The notes under the pieces are model-generated. The model was not told the origin of the DNA, ran no database searches, and saw only the letters and a list, made by a program, of their open reading frames with translations. Shown here in pieces: positions 17,350 to 26,105 of a stretch of DNA of 64,000 nucleotides (positions within the stretch are counted from its first letter, which is position 1; every line of letters begins with the position of its first letter). Source of the DNA: Amulumruptor sp947039275 (GTDB lineage Bacteria > Bacteroidota > Bacteroidia > Bacteroidales > Muribaculaceae). The translations under genes were made by a program, and so were the position numbers. The stretch lies in NCBI GenBank assembly GCA_947039275.1, contig CAMQYL010000001.1, positions 124,001-188,000 of the forward strand, in the 5' to 3' direction.

Positions 17350-18609
17350 ATGAAAGACCTATTCAAAGGCCATCATCCCTGGCTGCTTGTGCTGGTGATT
17401 GCGGTCGATATATTTTCGGCTTTGGTCATCCGCCATTCCATCCTGACCAAAGGAGAATCAGAATTCAATGCCAATGTGTTCTTTTGCCTTATTATAATCG
17501 GCGGACTTGCGTTGTATGCAATCCTCGTTGAGTTTCTCTCAGGTCAAGATATGCCGTTAATCGGCGAGAAAAAGGGAAAAGAGGAAATGGTAAAAGTTCC
17601 AGCGTCCCAACCAATCGCAGAAGAAACATCCGTAGAACGACCGACAGTTCCGCTTGAACAGGCTCCTATATCGCGCGATGATTTAGAGCAGATAATGCGC
17701 AATGTAATGTCTGACCTGAAACGTGAGGTTGCAGTTCCGACAGGAGCAACAATTACAAAAGACGAAGATGGCATTGTATCTGTAAACATCAACGAGATGA
17801 AAAATTCGGCAAGCGAACTCGTCAGAACACAGGAAGACGCCAAGTACAGATTCGCTTGTGAGTACACAATGAAAGTTCTTGGCAGTTATATCAAACAGCG
17901 AGACATTCCGACCCTTCTTTTCCGTCTGGGATTATTTCAGCGAGCCTCCACACCTAACTGGGACCCTCGAAGTTCCGAAGATATTGAAGCTAGAGGCAAA
18001 ATTCAGAGAATCGAGGTTTCCGCACCGGTCGAGAAATGGGCATTGCTGCACTACGGATGGAATATAGGCAGACTCTTCGGAAAACAAAACAACTTCACCA
18101 CTCACTTTCTGAAAACCACTTTCCACTATCATCTCGATGGTCTTTCAGACAATCAGCTTCCAAAGAAACTCAAGCAGAATCCACTTCAGGGAGTAATCAA
18201 AATCGAAGAACGCTTTGACAATAATTTCTCGATTGAAGAGTATCGTCTTTCAAACGACGTTCAACAATCAGAAGTAATCGAGGATACAAAAGCAAGTCTT
18301 ATCTCGGAAGACGCTGAACCGGCGACCGTAGCTCAAACAATCGAGACTCCTCATGAGGGAACAGAGCCCATTACTCCAATCCAAACAGAAAATCGACCAG
18401 TGAGAATGCCTCCGCTGTTTGAAGACGAAGAAAGGCCCGATGACGACGATGAATGGGACAACGAGGACGACGACTACTCTAATGATGATGAGGAAGAAGA
18501 TGAAGACGATGAACCCATGACTGAAGAGGAATTTGATAATTTCATTGACCGGCAGATGAAAAAAGGCAAAAATTCAAGATGCCTTGATAATGAACTTCTC
18601 GCCGGTTAA
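17350..18609 (+). CDS. Membrane protein of the mobilizable-element backbone, acidic tail
   Basis: A 419-aa protein with two N-terminal transmembrane segments (about 11-30 and 43-65), a cytoplasmic middle region with HYGWNIGRLFGKQNNFTTHFL, and a very acidic Asp/Glu tail (about 350-395). A -7 box TAACTTTG lies at 17292. The element B counterpart at 53580 shares the two membrane segments and the GWNI..F....HFLK pattern but lacks the long acidic tail. The function is unknown; conserved position after integrase suggests a maintenance or transfer role. Confidence 0.6.
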   Translation: MKDLFKGHHPWLLVLVIAVDIFSALVIRHSILTKGESEFNANVFFCLIIIGGLALYAILVEFLSGQDMPLIGEKKGKEEMVKVPASQPIAEETSVERPTVPLEQAPISRDDLEQIMRNVMSDLKREVAVPTGATITKDEDGIVSVNINEMKNSASELVRTQEDAKYRFACEYTMKVLGSYIKQRDIPTLLFRLGLFQRASTPNWDPRSSEDIEARGKIQRIEVSAPVEKWALLHYGWNIGRLFGKQNNFTTHFLKTTFHYHLDGLSDNQLPKKLKQNPLQGVIKIEERFDNNFSIEEYRLSNDVQQSEVIEDTKASLISEDAEPATVAQTIETPHEGTEPITPIQTENRPVRMPPLFEDEERPDDDDEWDNEDDDYSNDDEEEDEDDEPMTEEEFDNFIDRQMKKGKNSRCLDNELLAG

Positions 18610-18660
18610 AATTCAGCAATCTCCGCCAATCTCCTACTGGAGAAGTCGTTATTATCCATC

Positions 18661-18676
18661 GGAGACGATTTGGAGA
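18661..18676 (+). promoter_or_regulatory. Element-A motif before the Xis-like gene
   Basis: GGAGACGATTTGGAGA is the second copy of the motif at 15984. It is set in a stretch (18620-18690) dense in TCTCC and GGAGA words in both orientations. Confidence 0.4.
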
Positions 18677-18741
18677 GGGTTTGGAGATACTTTTGAGTGC
18701 CCTTAAAGCTTATTGTTCTCCGAATATTCTCCTTATACATT

Positions 18742-18806
18742 TGCAACCGAAATCTTAGCCCGGACGTGCCATGTTGGCATGACGGTTTCCTAAGGTTTCG
18801 GTTGCA
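18742..18806 (+). repeat. Long hairpin abutting the Xis-like start codon
   Basis: 17-nt arms (18742-18758 and 18790-18806) pair with one mismatch. The right arm ends 2 bp before the ATG at 18809. A -7-like TACATTTG immediately precedes the left arm, so the transcript would begin at or in the hairpin. Element B has an unrelated-sequence hairpin in the same place. Confidence 0.7.
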
Positions 18807-18808
18807 TC

Positions 18809-19192
18809 ATGTTCACAACACCCGTGACTTTCGACAGACTGCCCGAAGCGGTTGTCTATCTCATCAAGCGAGTCTCAGCCTTGCAAGATGAGCTACGGGA
18901 GCTGCGCAACGCGCTTGCTCCACCATCAAAAGACAGTTCTCCTTTCATCACCACAAAGGAGGCCTGTCAACTACTCGGAGAGTGCAAGAACACTCTCTAT
19001 GAAAAGGCTCGCGCCGGAATCATCCCGGCATATAAGAATCCCGGCGGCAAAGCATGGCGATTCATCCGGAGCGAGCTTCTGGAATATATGGCATCCGGCA
19101 AACCGAAATCTCAGCGAGAGAAGTATGATGAAATGGTTGCCGAGATGAACAAAGGTCTGCGTCCCGGCGGTCGTAATCGCATAAGCCGTTAG
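18809..19192 (+). CDS. HTH domain protein, excisionase-like
   Basis: A 127-aa protein. An N-terminal TFDRLPEAVVYLIKRVSALQ amphipathic/coiled region is followed by an HTH_17-type domain (ITTKEACQLLGECKNTLYEK...GIIPAYKNPGGKAWRF). Proteins of this type act as excisionases or regulators in Bacteroidales mobile elements. It lies 3 bp before the DUF3987 gene, so the two are co-expressed. The homologue is at 54742. Confidence 0.75.
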   Translation: MFTTPVTFDRLPEAVVYLIKRVSALQDELRELRNALAPPSKDSSPFITTKEACQLLGECKNTLYEKARAGIIPAYKNPGGKAWRFIRSELLEYMASGKPKSQREKYDEMVAEMNKGLRPGGRNRISR

Positions 19193-19195
19193 CCT

Positions 19196-20560
19196 ATGAG
19201 CGATGTGTTTACACCTCAGCTCGTGCTCGACAAAGCGATCGACCACTGCACCGCTATTACCGGCGGATTTCCCATTAGCCTCTATCCCTCCAAAATCCAA
19301 CGTATCATCAGGGAGGTGAACGACTGCTATGGATTTCCAGTCGATTATGTTGCGGCTGCAATGCTGGTGGCAGTGTCGGTAGCGATAGGCAACACGCACC
19401 TTGCTCGGATGAAAGAAGGCTGGGACGAGAGCGCCATCCTGTATATGGCACTAATCGGAAGACCCGGTGCCAACAAGAGCCATCCGCTGAGTTTTGCAAT
19501 GCGTCCGTTTGTGGAGCATGACTACGAACAGAACCGGATTTACGAGAAACAGTATCTGGTATATCAGGATCAACTTGATATGAGCCGGAAGGAACGTGCA
19601 GAAAAAGGTATTGAGGTCTGCATCCGTGAACCTGTCCGTCGTCGTTTTCTTGTGTCTGATATTACTCCGGAAGGTCTGAGTCTCGTCCATTCGCAGAATC
19701 GCCGTGGTCTGTGTCTCTTGTCGGATGAGCTCTCGGCATGGGTCAAGAACTTCAACCGTTACAATAACGGCTCAGAGGAACAATTCTGGCTGTCGGTATT
19801 CAGCGCCAAGCCTACCATGTCCGACCGCAAAAGCTCGCGCAGCTCAATCTTCATCAAGCGTCCGTTTGTATCCGTTATCGGCACGATGCAAAAACGCATT
19901 CTTTCCGAACTTGCCAAAGGTGAACGCTCTGCCAACGGTTTCATTGACCGCATTCTGTTTGTCCTGCTCCGCCACGAAACTTCTACCCGGTGGTCGATGA
20001 AGTATCCGACATTCGATGTGGCCGCTGAATGGCAGCGAATTTTATCGAGGCTCATGGAATTGCAATGCACCGTTGATGAGAACAACGACATTCTGCCGGT
20101 AGCCATACCGTTTACCGAGGAGGCGATGATACGTCTGTTCAAATGGCAGCATGAACTGTCTGATATCTGCGACCGTGAGCCAAACGAGACCATTGTCGGC
20201 ATCTACTGCAAACTCCAGATTTATGCCATCCGTTTCTGTCTGATTATTCAGATGGCACGCTGGGCGTGCAATGATGCCGGAAAGGATATGATTGACCTCA
20301 TATCTGTTGAGCGGGCCATTTCTCTCGCCGAATATTTCAAGGAATCAGCCGTTAAGGTTCAGACAATCCTAAAGGAGTTGTCGCTCACTGCACAGCAGTT
20401 GGCAATAGTCAGCGCACTTCCTCAGGAATTTGAGACCGGAGAAGGCATCGCCATTGCAAAGGCAAATGATATGGCAGAGCGCACCTTTATGGAATTCCTA
20501 AAAAACAATCTTGGCAAATTATTCCAGAAGTCCTCGCATGGCAAATATCTTAAACTCTAA
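19196..20560 (+). CDS. DUF3987 family P-loop protein
   Basis: A 454-aa protein of the DUF3987 family common in Bacteroidales mobilizable elements. It contains a P-loop-like GRPGANKSHPL (about residues 90-100) and LLSDELSAWVKNFNRYN, resembling a Walker B/sensor region. It is usually paired with a toprim primase, as here, suggesting a helicase- or loader-like role in element replication; this is inference. The element B homologue is at 55132. Confidence 0.75.
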   Translation: MSDVFTPQLVLDKAIDHCTAITGGFPISLYPSKIQRIIREVNDCYGFPVDYVAAAMLVAVSVAIGNTHLARMKEGWDESAILYMALIGRPGANKSHPLSFAMRPFVEHDYEQNRIYEKQYLVYQDQLDMSRKERAEKGIEVCIREPVRRRFLVSDITPEGLSLVHSQNRRGLCLLSDELSAWVKNFNRYNNGSEEQFWLSVFSAKPTMSDRKSSRSSIFIKRPFVSVIGTMQKRILSELAKGERSANGFIDRILFVLLRHETSTRWSMKYPTFDVAAEWQRILSRLMELQCTVDENNDILPVAIPFTEEAMIRLFKWQHELSDICDREPNETIVGIYCKLQIYAIRFCLIIQMARWACNDAGKDMIDLISVERAISLAEYFKESAVKVQTILKELSLTAQQLAIVSALPQEFETGEGIAIAKANDMAERTFMEFLKNNLGKLFQKSSHGKYLKL

Positions 20561-20566
20561 CTCCAT

Positions 20567-20626
20567 GCAGCTTCCGCAGTTCCGGCAGTTTTGTCAAGCA
20601 AACTGCGGAAACTGCAAAAACTGCAC
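20567..20626 (+). repeat. 3+3 inverted 9-bp repeats, candidate origin or operator A
   Basis: Three GCAGYT-type units at 20567, 20576 and 20585 face three AAACTGC units at 20600, 20609 and 20618 across a 6-nt spacer. They lie between the DUF3987 stop and the primase start. Element B has the same layout with another sequence at 56497. Confidence 0.8.
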
Positions 20627-20650
20627 CACACAAATCTCATAATTAATGCT

Positions 20651-21733
20651 ATGAATAATCATAGATTCATTCTCCAGCCCTATAAAGGGGTCGGAAGCCG
20701 TCACTGTTGCCCTTCGTGCCACAAGAAACGCTGTTTTAGTCGCTACATAGACACCGAGAAACAAATCTCGTTTCCTGATGATGTCGGCAGATGCAACCAT
20801 GAGCAAAGTTGCGGTTACCACCTTACTCCAAAGGAATACTTTGAGCGCAATCTGCAATCAAAGCCACAGCACCGAGCTTTCACAGCTCCGTCAGCATGGC
20901 GAGCCAAGCCGACCGAGCAGCAAAAGCCGACATCCTTCATCGCGTCAGAGACTGTTTCACAGACTCTGCACGGATATGAGAAGAACAACCTCAATTTGTT
21001 CCTCCGCTCCAAGTTCGGAGCCGAGGAAACCCTACGACTGATGAAAGACTATCGTGTAGGCACCTCAAAGCACTGGCCCGGATCATGCGTGTTCTGGCAG
21101 ACCGATATCAACGGTAGTATTCGCACCGGAAAGGTGATGCTTTACGATGCCGAGACAGGCAAGCGCGTGAAGGAGCCATTCAACCATGTAACATGGGTTC
21201 ATTCGTTGCTCCGACTGCCTGACTTCAATCTGCGTCAGTGTTTCTTCGGTGAACATCTGTTGCCGATGAACAGAGGCAAGCCTGTCGCCATTGTCGAGAG
21301 CGAAAAGACTGTACTTGTGGGAGCATATTATCTGCCGGAATATGTATGGCTGGCAACAGGTGGTAAAAACGGATGCTTCAATACTGATGCACTCCATGTT
21401 CTCCGAGGCCGTCAGGTAATTCTGTATCCCGATATAGGCGCGACCGACCAGTGGCGGCAGAAGCTGAATTTGTTACGCAGTCTCGATATCGAGGCAAGTA
21501 TCTTCAACTACCTTGAAGAAGTTGCCACTGATAACGAGCGAACAGCAGGACTTGACATTGCAGACTATCTCCTGCAAATCGAACCCGACCAGGCAGTGCT
21601 GCAAACTATGATTAGAAAAAATCCGATGTTGCAGAAACTCATCGACGACTTGCAACTCACCCTCGTGTCTGTTGAACGGTACACCCCGGATACTGATGCA
21701 ATCAACAAAACCTCAACACCCTCAAAACAATGA
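20651..21733 (+). CDS. Toprim DNA primase-like protein (DUF6371-like)
   Basis: A 360-aa protein; the ATG at 20651 (MNNHRFILQPYKG) matches the start of the element B homologue, whereas an upstream in-frame start would run through the repeat cluster. A CHC2-like zinc finger (C20, C23, C48, C54) is followed by a toprim-type domain with VAIVESEKT and ILYPDIGATDQW. It probably primes DNA synthesis during mobilization or intracellular replication of the excised element. It overlaps the next gene by 4 bp. Confidence 0.78.
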   Translation: MNNHRFILQPYKGVGSRHCCPSCHKKRCFSRYIDTEKQISFPDDVGRCNHEQSCGYHLTPKEYFERNLQSKPQHRAFTAPSAWRAKPTEQQKPTSFIASETVSQTLHGYEKNNLNLFLRSKFGAEETLRLMKDYRVGTSKHWPGSCVFWQTDINGSIRTGKVMLYDAETGKRVKEPFNHVTWVHSLLRLPDFNLRQCFFGEHLLPMNRGKPVAIVESEKTVLVGAYYLPEYVWLATGGKNGCFNTDALHVLRGRQVILYPDIGATDQWRQKLNLLRSLDIEASIFNYLEEVATDNERTAGLDIADYLLQIEPDQAVLQTMIRKNPMLQKLIDDLQLTLVSVERYTPDTDAINKTSTPSKQ

Positions 21734-22227
21734 AAACCACAAAAACATCCACAACCACTGCATCCAAGTCAACCAAGTTGACCGATGCACCCGAAATCCA
21801 AGTATCAACCTCTAACCCCCAAATTATTATGCAACCCGATAACTCTACCAACTCCAATCCCGCAGTCAACAGCGACAACGCTGTTAACAGCACCACCACT
21901 GCCAACGCCGTTGCCAATGAAAATCTGTTTGGCAACGAGCATACTTCAACCGAGGCAACAGCCATAACTGAGCCGCCGAAGCAACAGCGAATCGGCAAGC
22001 AACAGCGCAAATCGGACTTCGCCGAGTTCAAGGCAACCTATCTTGTGCCGTCAAAGCTGTCAAAGCGTCATCCGGTAAACATCGATGACAGCGTATGGGA
22101 GAAGCTTGAACGCATCGCCCGCATCCTCGGTGACCGCGACACTACTGTCGGCAGCTATATCAACGCCATCCTGGTCGAGCATTTAACAATATATGCTGAC
22201 GACATCGAAATCTGGCGTAAACTATGA
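21730..22227 (+). CDS. DUF3408-type mobilizable-element protein
   Basis: A 165-aa protein. The Asn/Thr/Ser-rich first 85 residues look disordered. The C-terminal part (KRHPVNIDDSVWEKLERIAR...SYINAILVEHL) is a ribbon-helix-helix-like DUF3408 domain as in CTn TraB-region proteins. It probably binds DNA near oriT or helps partition. Start overlaps the primase stop (ATGA). The homologue is at 57657. Confidence 0.65.
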   Translation: MKTTKTSTTTASKSTKLTDAPEIQVSTSNPQIIMQPDNSTNSNPAVNSDNAVNSTTTANAVANENLFGNEHTSTEATAITEPPKQQRIGKQQRKSDFAEFKATYLVPSKLSKRHPVNIDDSVWEKLERIARILGDRDTTVGSYINAILVEHLTIYADDIEIWRKL

Positions 22228-22524
22228 AAATTTTCTATCTGACATCTCATAGGTCTAACGACATTCCGACCCATAGACCGTTCGGCAGTCCGACCTTTCC
22301 ACCTAAGGTGCGTTGGTACCTCAGTACCTACTTCAGTACTAAATAACGTTAGTATTAACCCGACCGCAGGGAGCGGTTATCGTCAGCGCACAACTAAGAA
22401 ACGATAGTGGATTAGTTGGGGATGCAAGGGTATGTTTCGGGAGGTAAAAAATTCCCCAGCCGAAACCCCTCGCATCCCGAAGGACGCTCTCTGTTCCCTG
22501 CGGTCACCATCCCCAACCCAACGA
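22228..22524 (+). other. Probable oriT region of element A
   Basis: This non-coding 297-bp stretch directly upstream of mobC contains nested inverted repeats: CAACTAA/TTAGTTG (22391/22412), GGGATGC/GCATCCC (22419/22472) and GTTTCGG/CCGAAAC (22434/22460). Position before mobC-relaxase genes and the stem-loops fit an origin of transfer. The nick site cannot be assigned. Confidence 0.6.
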
Positions 22525-22911
22525 ATGAGAAAGTTCAATCAGGACGCTCCCGGTGTGAAACTCCGCGGGCGACCAAAGAAAGAATCCAGTGATAAGAGAG
22601 ACCGAAAAGTTTCCGTGAATTTTACCGATGCGGAGGAGCGTGAGGTGAAAGCCAAGGCCGCAGCCGCAGGTGTCAGCATTGCCGAACTGCTTAGGATCGC
22701 AGCCTTCCGGCTCTCGGTTGTTGGTCGTCTCACCGATTTTGAACGTGAAGCGATACGCGAACTGATGTATCAAGGCAAGAATCTAAACGCTCAGGTCAAG
22801 GCGTGTCAGGCTAACGCATGGCCATCGACAAAGCGAAAAGCCGAGGCTTGTCTCGATGGAATTTTAGCCACTCTCGGCAAGTTGAAAACATCAAATTCCT
22901 CATTGTTATGA
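22525..22911 (+). CDS. mobC: MobC-like relaxosome protein
   Basis: A 128-aa protein starting at MRKFNQ. A basic N-terminus (KLRGRPKKES) precedes a ribbon-helix-helix-type segment (VSVNFTDAEEREVKAKAAAAGVS) and the MobC helix region (ELMYQGKNLNAQVKACQANAW). It binds oriT and helps the relaxase. The longer in-frame start at 22432 lies within the oriT hairpin and was rejected. It overlaps the relaxase start by 4 bp. Confidence 0.78.
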   Translation: MRKFNQDAPGVKLRGRPKKESSDKRDRKVSVNFTDAEEREVKAKAAAAGVSIAELLRIAAFRLSVVGRLTDFEREAIRELMYQGKNLNAQVKACQANAWPSTKRKAEACLDGILATLGKLKTSNSSLL

Positions 22912-23855
22912 TAGCAAAAATACTCGCAAAAGGAGCCGCGGCCGATATTGTCGGCTACGTTATGCGTGAGTTCCACGACAAGGAGCAGTACACCGACGAT
23001 ACTTGGCGAGTGATAGATTCCGATGGAATTCTCGGCAACGATTACCGCCGAATTGTGGACAGTTTCGACATCGGGGCGAGTCTCAACAAGAGAATCAGCA
23101 AGCCCATCGGACATATCGCCGTGAGTTTCGACAGGGCAGATTTGCCCCGTCTCACCGATGAGTTTATGGTGCAGCTGGCTAAAGAATATATGGAATGTAT
23201 GGGCATCCGGGATACGCAATATCTGATAGTTCGTCATCTCGAAACCGGCTCTCCGCACTTTCATATCGTCTATAATCGCGTCAATCTCTACGGTAAAGCC
23301 ATCGACGAAAGTAATAATTTCGACAAAAGTCGTGATGCTACCAAGGCAATCAAGCTGAAATACGGATTGACTTTTTCGCCGAAAAAGAAGCTGTATGAGG
23401 ATGCTATTGCCGAGATGAAGCCTAAGATTCAGGCGGCGATGTACCGTTGCAAATCGTGGGACGAGTTCCGTCGCCGCCTCGCTCCGGCAGGTATAACAGT
23501 CGAATTTTACAACGACCGCGACACAGGCAAACCGCAGGGCATACGCTTCTCAGACGGCGATTTTACATTCAACGGCTCGAAGATTGACCGTGCTTTCTCC
23601 TACAAGCGTCTTGATAAATTCTTTGCCAAGAACGCTGGGATAAGGGAGACACAGCCTCAGCAAACGGCACCGATTTCGGTAACGGCAAAAGTTAAGGAAT
23701 CGCCCGTGGCGAATGTCGTAGAGAACGTAATCGAAACCGGATGTCAGGCTGTCGGCGGACTGTTCCAAGTCGGGCCCGGCTATGACCCCGAGGAAGAAGC
23801 CTTCATCCACAGAATGAAAAAGAAACCCAAAAAGAAGAAAGGAAGATCACTGTAA
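22908..23855 (+). CDS. mobA: Relaxase/mobilization nuclease (MobA family)
   Basis: A 315-aa protein from ATG 22908, overlapping the mobC stop. The relaxase metal-binding triad is VRHLETGSPHFHIVYNRVN (H110, H117, H119). It would nick oriT and lead the strand into a helper transfer system. It is short, lacking any helicase or primase domain. It shares a 1-bp stop/start overlap with the next gene. Confidence 0.88.
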   Translation: MIAKILAKGAAADIVGYVMREFHDKEQYTDDTWRVIDSDGILGNDYRRIVDSFDIGASLNKRISKPIGHIAVSFDRADLPRLTDEFMVQLAKEYMECMGIRDTQYLIVRHLETGSPHFHIVYNRVNLYGKAIDESNNFDKSRDATKAIKLKYGLTFSPKKKLYEDAIAEMKPKIQAAMYRCKSWDEFRRRLAPAGITVEFYNDRDTGKPQGIRFSDGDFTFNGSKIDRAFSYKRLDKFFAKNAGIRETQPQQTAPISVTAKVKESPVANVVENVIETGCQAVGGLFQVGPGYDPEEEAFIHRMKKKPKKKKGRSL

Positions 23856-24637
23856 TGGCAGATTTATACTCACTCGTCAAGAAACAAGACGAGAAGATTG
23901 ATGACCTTCTCAAAGCTGCGAAAGAGAACAAGGATTTGCTCACGGGTATTGATACAAGACTGGCATCAGCTCCGGAGCGGACGTCAGGTGAACCTGCGGT
24001 GCCCGACAAAATTCAGGTAGAATTGCCTGAGAGCATCGCCACCAACGAGTCAGTGAAAAAGCTCGTTGAGGCAGCACTCGTCAAACAAAAAGTCGATGCA
24101 CTCAAAAGTCTCGACTTCTCTCAGTTCCCGAAGGAAATAGCAGAAGCCTTCGTCCAAGCCTTCAAGGACGGACTTGACAAGAACGTCGCTAAGGCCCTTC
24201 ATATCGGTATCCGGAATGAGTTCACAAGCCAGATTAACGGACTCAATGAATCCGCAAAGCGACTCACAGACCGGATGTATAGCATCGTCAACGGTGCTAT
24301 ATGGGCGGCAATCCCCAAATGGGTCTATGCCGTTGCCGTAGTCTTTTTGCTTATCGCTGTCGGCCTCGGCATCTGGTGCTATAATCTCAATCAGAAGAAC
24401 GCACATCTTCAGAAAGTAGAATGGCTCTATCGTTACGAGCGCATCAGCTACGACGCTGAGGGCATCCGTAACATGATGCTCCGCGAAGAGGCGATGATGG
24501 TGGGCAACCGTCAGGAGCAGGACAGCATAAAAGAAATGACTATCCGACTCGAACGCCGCAAACGCGCCGAGCGTACCCATGTCTATTTCCGACCCTCTGA
24601 CCCTTGGACACCGAAATCAGGCAATCTACTCTGGTAA
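23855..24637 (+). CDS. Membrane/coiled-coil mobilization accessory protein
   Basis: A 260-aa protein. The N-terminal part is helical and charged (MADLYSLVKKQDEKIDDLLK), one transmembrane segment lies at about 159-178 (WVYAVAVVFLLIAVGLGIW), and the C-terminus is rich in Glu/Arg. It starts at the relaxase stop codon, so it is translationally coupled and probably works in mobilization, perhaps by anchoring the relaxosome. I do not recognise the family. Confidence 0.6.
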   Translation: MADLYSLVKKQDEKIDDLLKAAKENKDLLTGIDTRLASAPERTSGEPAVPDKIQVELPESIATNESVKKLVEAALVKQKVDALKSLDFSQFPKEIAEAFVQAFKDGLDKNVAKALHIGIRNEFTSQINGLNESAKRLTDRMYSIVNGAIWAAIPKWVYAVAVVFLLIAVGLGIWCYNLNQKNAHLQKVEWLYRYERISYDAEGIRNMMLREEAMMVGNRQEQDSIKEMTIRLERRKRAERTHVYFRPSDPWTPKSGNLLW

Positions 24638-24663
24638 TTCACAAACCTCAAACTCAACAAACA

Positions 24664-25083
24664 ATGCAATCAAATTCTTTCAATCCCATCTCGTCAGGTG
24701 CTCAGACGAGCATCAAGGCCTTCTATTATGACTTCTGCGAATTCATGGTAGACAACTATTCAGCAATTCCCGACCAGCTCACACTTGACTGGAACTGTGT
24801 CGGCGCCACCGCACGCTACCATGGACAGAACTGGGCCTTCGAGTTCCGTCTATGGGAGCATTCCAACGGACATCTCGGAATACCCGACATGACCGTCATC
24901 GTTTCCGTGTTCCACATCTCCGGGCTCGTGGCGAAACCTCAGGCAGAAACCGATGCCGTATCTTTATGGTTACGCGATGCGGCAAAAGCTAACGGATTCC
25001 GCCACATCGCCGACGAGAGCCACGGCCCCACGGACGCACCGAATCAGGTACCCGGATGCAAAATCGCTTGTTTAACCCTTTAA
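24664..25083 (+). CDS. Hypothetical protein, first of a tandem paralogous pair
   Basis: A 139-aa protein from ATG 24664. It shares with the next gene the pattern LDWN.VGA..., F.FRLWE.S.GHLGIPDMT and a C-terminal QVPGCKIAC. It is acidic and probably globular, without signal peptide or membrane segment. It belongs to the relaxase transcription unit. No function is recognised. Confidence 0.55.
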   Translation: MQSNSFNPISSGAQTSIKAFYYDFCEFMVDNYSAIPDQLTLDWNCVGATARYHGQNWAFEFRLWEHSNGHLGIPDMTVIVSVFHISGLVAKPQAETDAVSLWLRDAAKANGFRHIADESHGPTDAPNQVPGCKIACLTL

Positions 25084-25097
25084 CATCCACTCCACCC

Positions 25098-25499
25098 ATG
25101 CAAGAAATCAAATCCACAACCCGCGACGCCATCGTGGACTTCTTCCTCGACTTTCGCGCATATATCACAGAAGTATTCGGCAGCGACCCCGATGATGCCA
25201 CTCTCGACTGGAACTCCGTCGGAGCCTGCATCCACTACTTCGGCGAGGACCGTACCATTCAGTTCCGCCTGTGGGAACGCTCCGAAGGCCATCTCGGAAT
25301 CCCCGACATGACCCTCATAATCATCCGCATCAGTCTCCGAGGCGCACAAGAAGTCATCCACGCTGAGATGAAAGCTTTCATCCACTGGCTGAAACAGACC
25401 GCCAAGTCGCACGGCTTCCTCCACTTCGCCGACGAAGACTGCCAGCCACTCCCCACCGGCCAAGTCCCAGGCTGCCGCATCGCCTGCATCCGCCTCTGA
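25098..25499 (+). CDS. Hypothetical protein, second of a tandem paralogous pair
   Basis: A 133-aa protein from ATG 25098, 14 bp after its paralogue. Shared motifs are LDWNSVGACIHYFG, FRLWERSEGHLGIPDM and GQVPGCRIAC. Duplication followed by divergence is evident. It ends the backbone operon, followed by an intrinsic terminator. No function is recognised. Confidence 0.55.
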   Translation: MQEIKSTTRDAIVDFFLDFRAYITEVFGSDPDDATLDWNSVGACIHYFGEDRTIQFRLWERSEGHLGIPDMTLIIIRISLRGAQEVIHAEMKAFIHWLKQTAKSHGFLHFADEDCQPLPTGQVPGCRIACIRL

Positions 25500-25536
25500 T
25501 TCTATCCGCTAACCCTCTATAACCCTTTGACTACCG

Positions 25537-25575
25537 CCCCGACAAGACCAACCCTCTTGCCGGGGTGTTCTTTAC
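25537..25575 (+). terminator. Terminator closing the element A backbone operon
   Basis: The stem CCCCGACAAG pairs with CTTGCCGGGG (one mismatch), with a 9-nt loop, followed by TGTTCTTT. It separates the backbone from the CBASS cargo on the other strand. Confidence 0.75.
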
Positions 25576-25634
25576 ATAATAATTACACAAGCATCATCCT
25601 ATAGTAAATAGGCCAAATAAAGTATAATTCCCTA

Positions 25635-26105
25635 TTATTTAGGACTTTTTCGCTTATTATGTCTTCTCTTAGTTCTGGACGAATGAAACTGTTGATAGGC
25701 ATCGTCAGTCACATGAATCCCACCTCCTGACCATATACCGGTTACAACCCAAGATTCATAGAAATAGAACCATTTTGCAACCCATGGGACAATCTTTGCT
25801 ACGGGCATTGTTGCATTCCATTCTATCCCATTTGGTAAATATAAGCATAACCGTTGTCTCTGTTGCGAATATATATGCGGTAAGCGGATCTCACCATCTG
25901 CTAACTCAAGCTGATCCAAAGCATATATCTTTGGACGATTATGGTTATATACTATTTTAAAATTATAATGAGGACTTGACGGCCTTGGCTGGACAACACT
26001 AGTCCAAACCCAACCATCTTTCCATTGTCTTATTACTTTCCCGTCTGGATAATTTCTCCGCAAACAGGCAAGCTGACGATAGGGAGTAATTACTTTAATC
26101 TGCAT
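25635..26105 (-). CDS. CBASS E2-like conjugation protein (type II short)
   Basis: A 156-aa protein from ATG 26105, overlapping the CD-NTase stop by 11 bp. The segment LPHIYSQQRQRLCLYLP followed by EW, PW and W..FYESWVVTGIWSGGGIH matches the stand-alone bacterial E2-like proteins of type II short CBASS, with C87 as candidate catalytic Cys. Such E2 proteins act on the C-terminus of the CD-NTase and prime it. No E1 or JAB gene is present, as expected for the short form. The Arg/Lys-rich tail is notable. Confidence 0.72.
   Translation of the reverse strand: MQIKVITPYRQLACLRRNYPDGKVIRQWKDGWVWTSVVQPRPSSPHYNFKIVYNHNRPKIYALDQLELADGEIRLPHIYSQQRQRLCLYLPNGIEWNATMPVAKIVPWVAKWFYFYESWVVTGIWSGGGIHVTDDAYQQFHSSRTKRRHNKRKSPK

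Noticed and set aside
25056..25097. Upstream in-frame start of the second paralogous small gene
   Set aside because: It overlaps the end of the preceding paralogue and adds residues absent from that paralogue; ATG 25098 aligns better.
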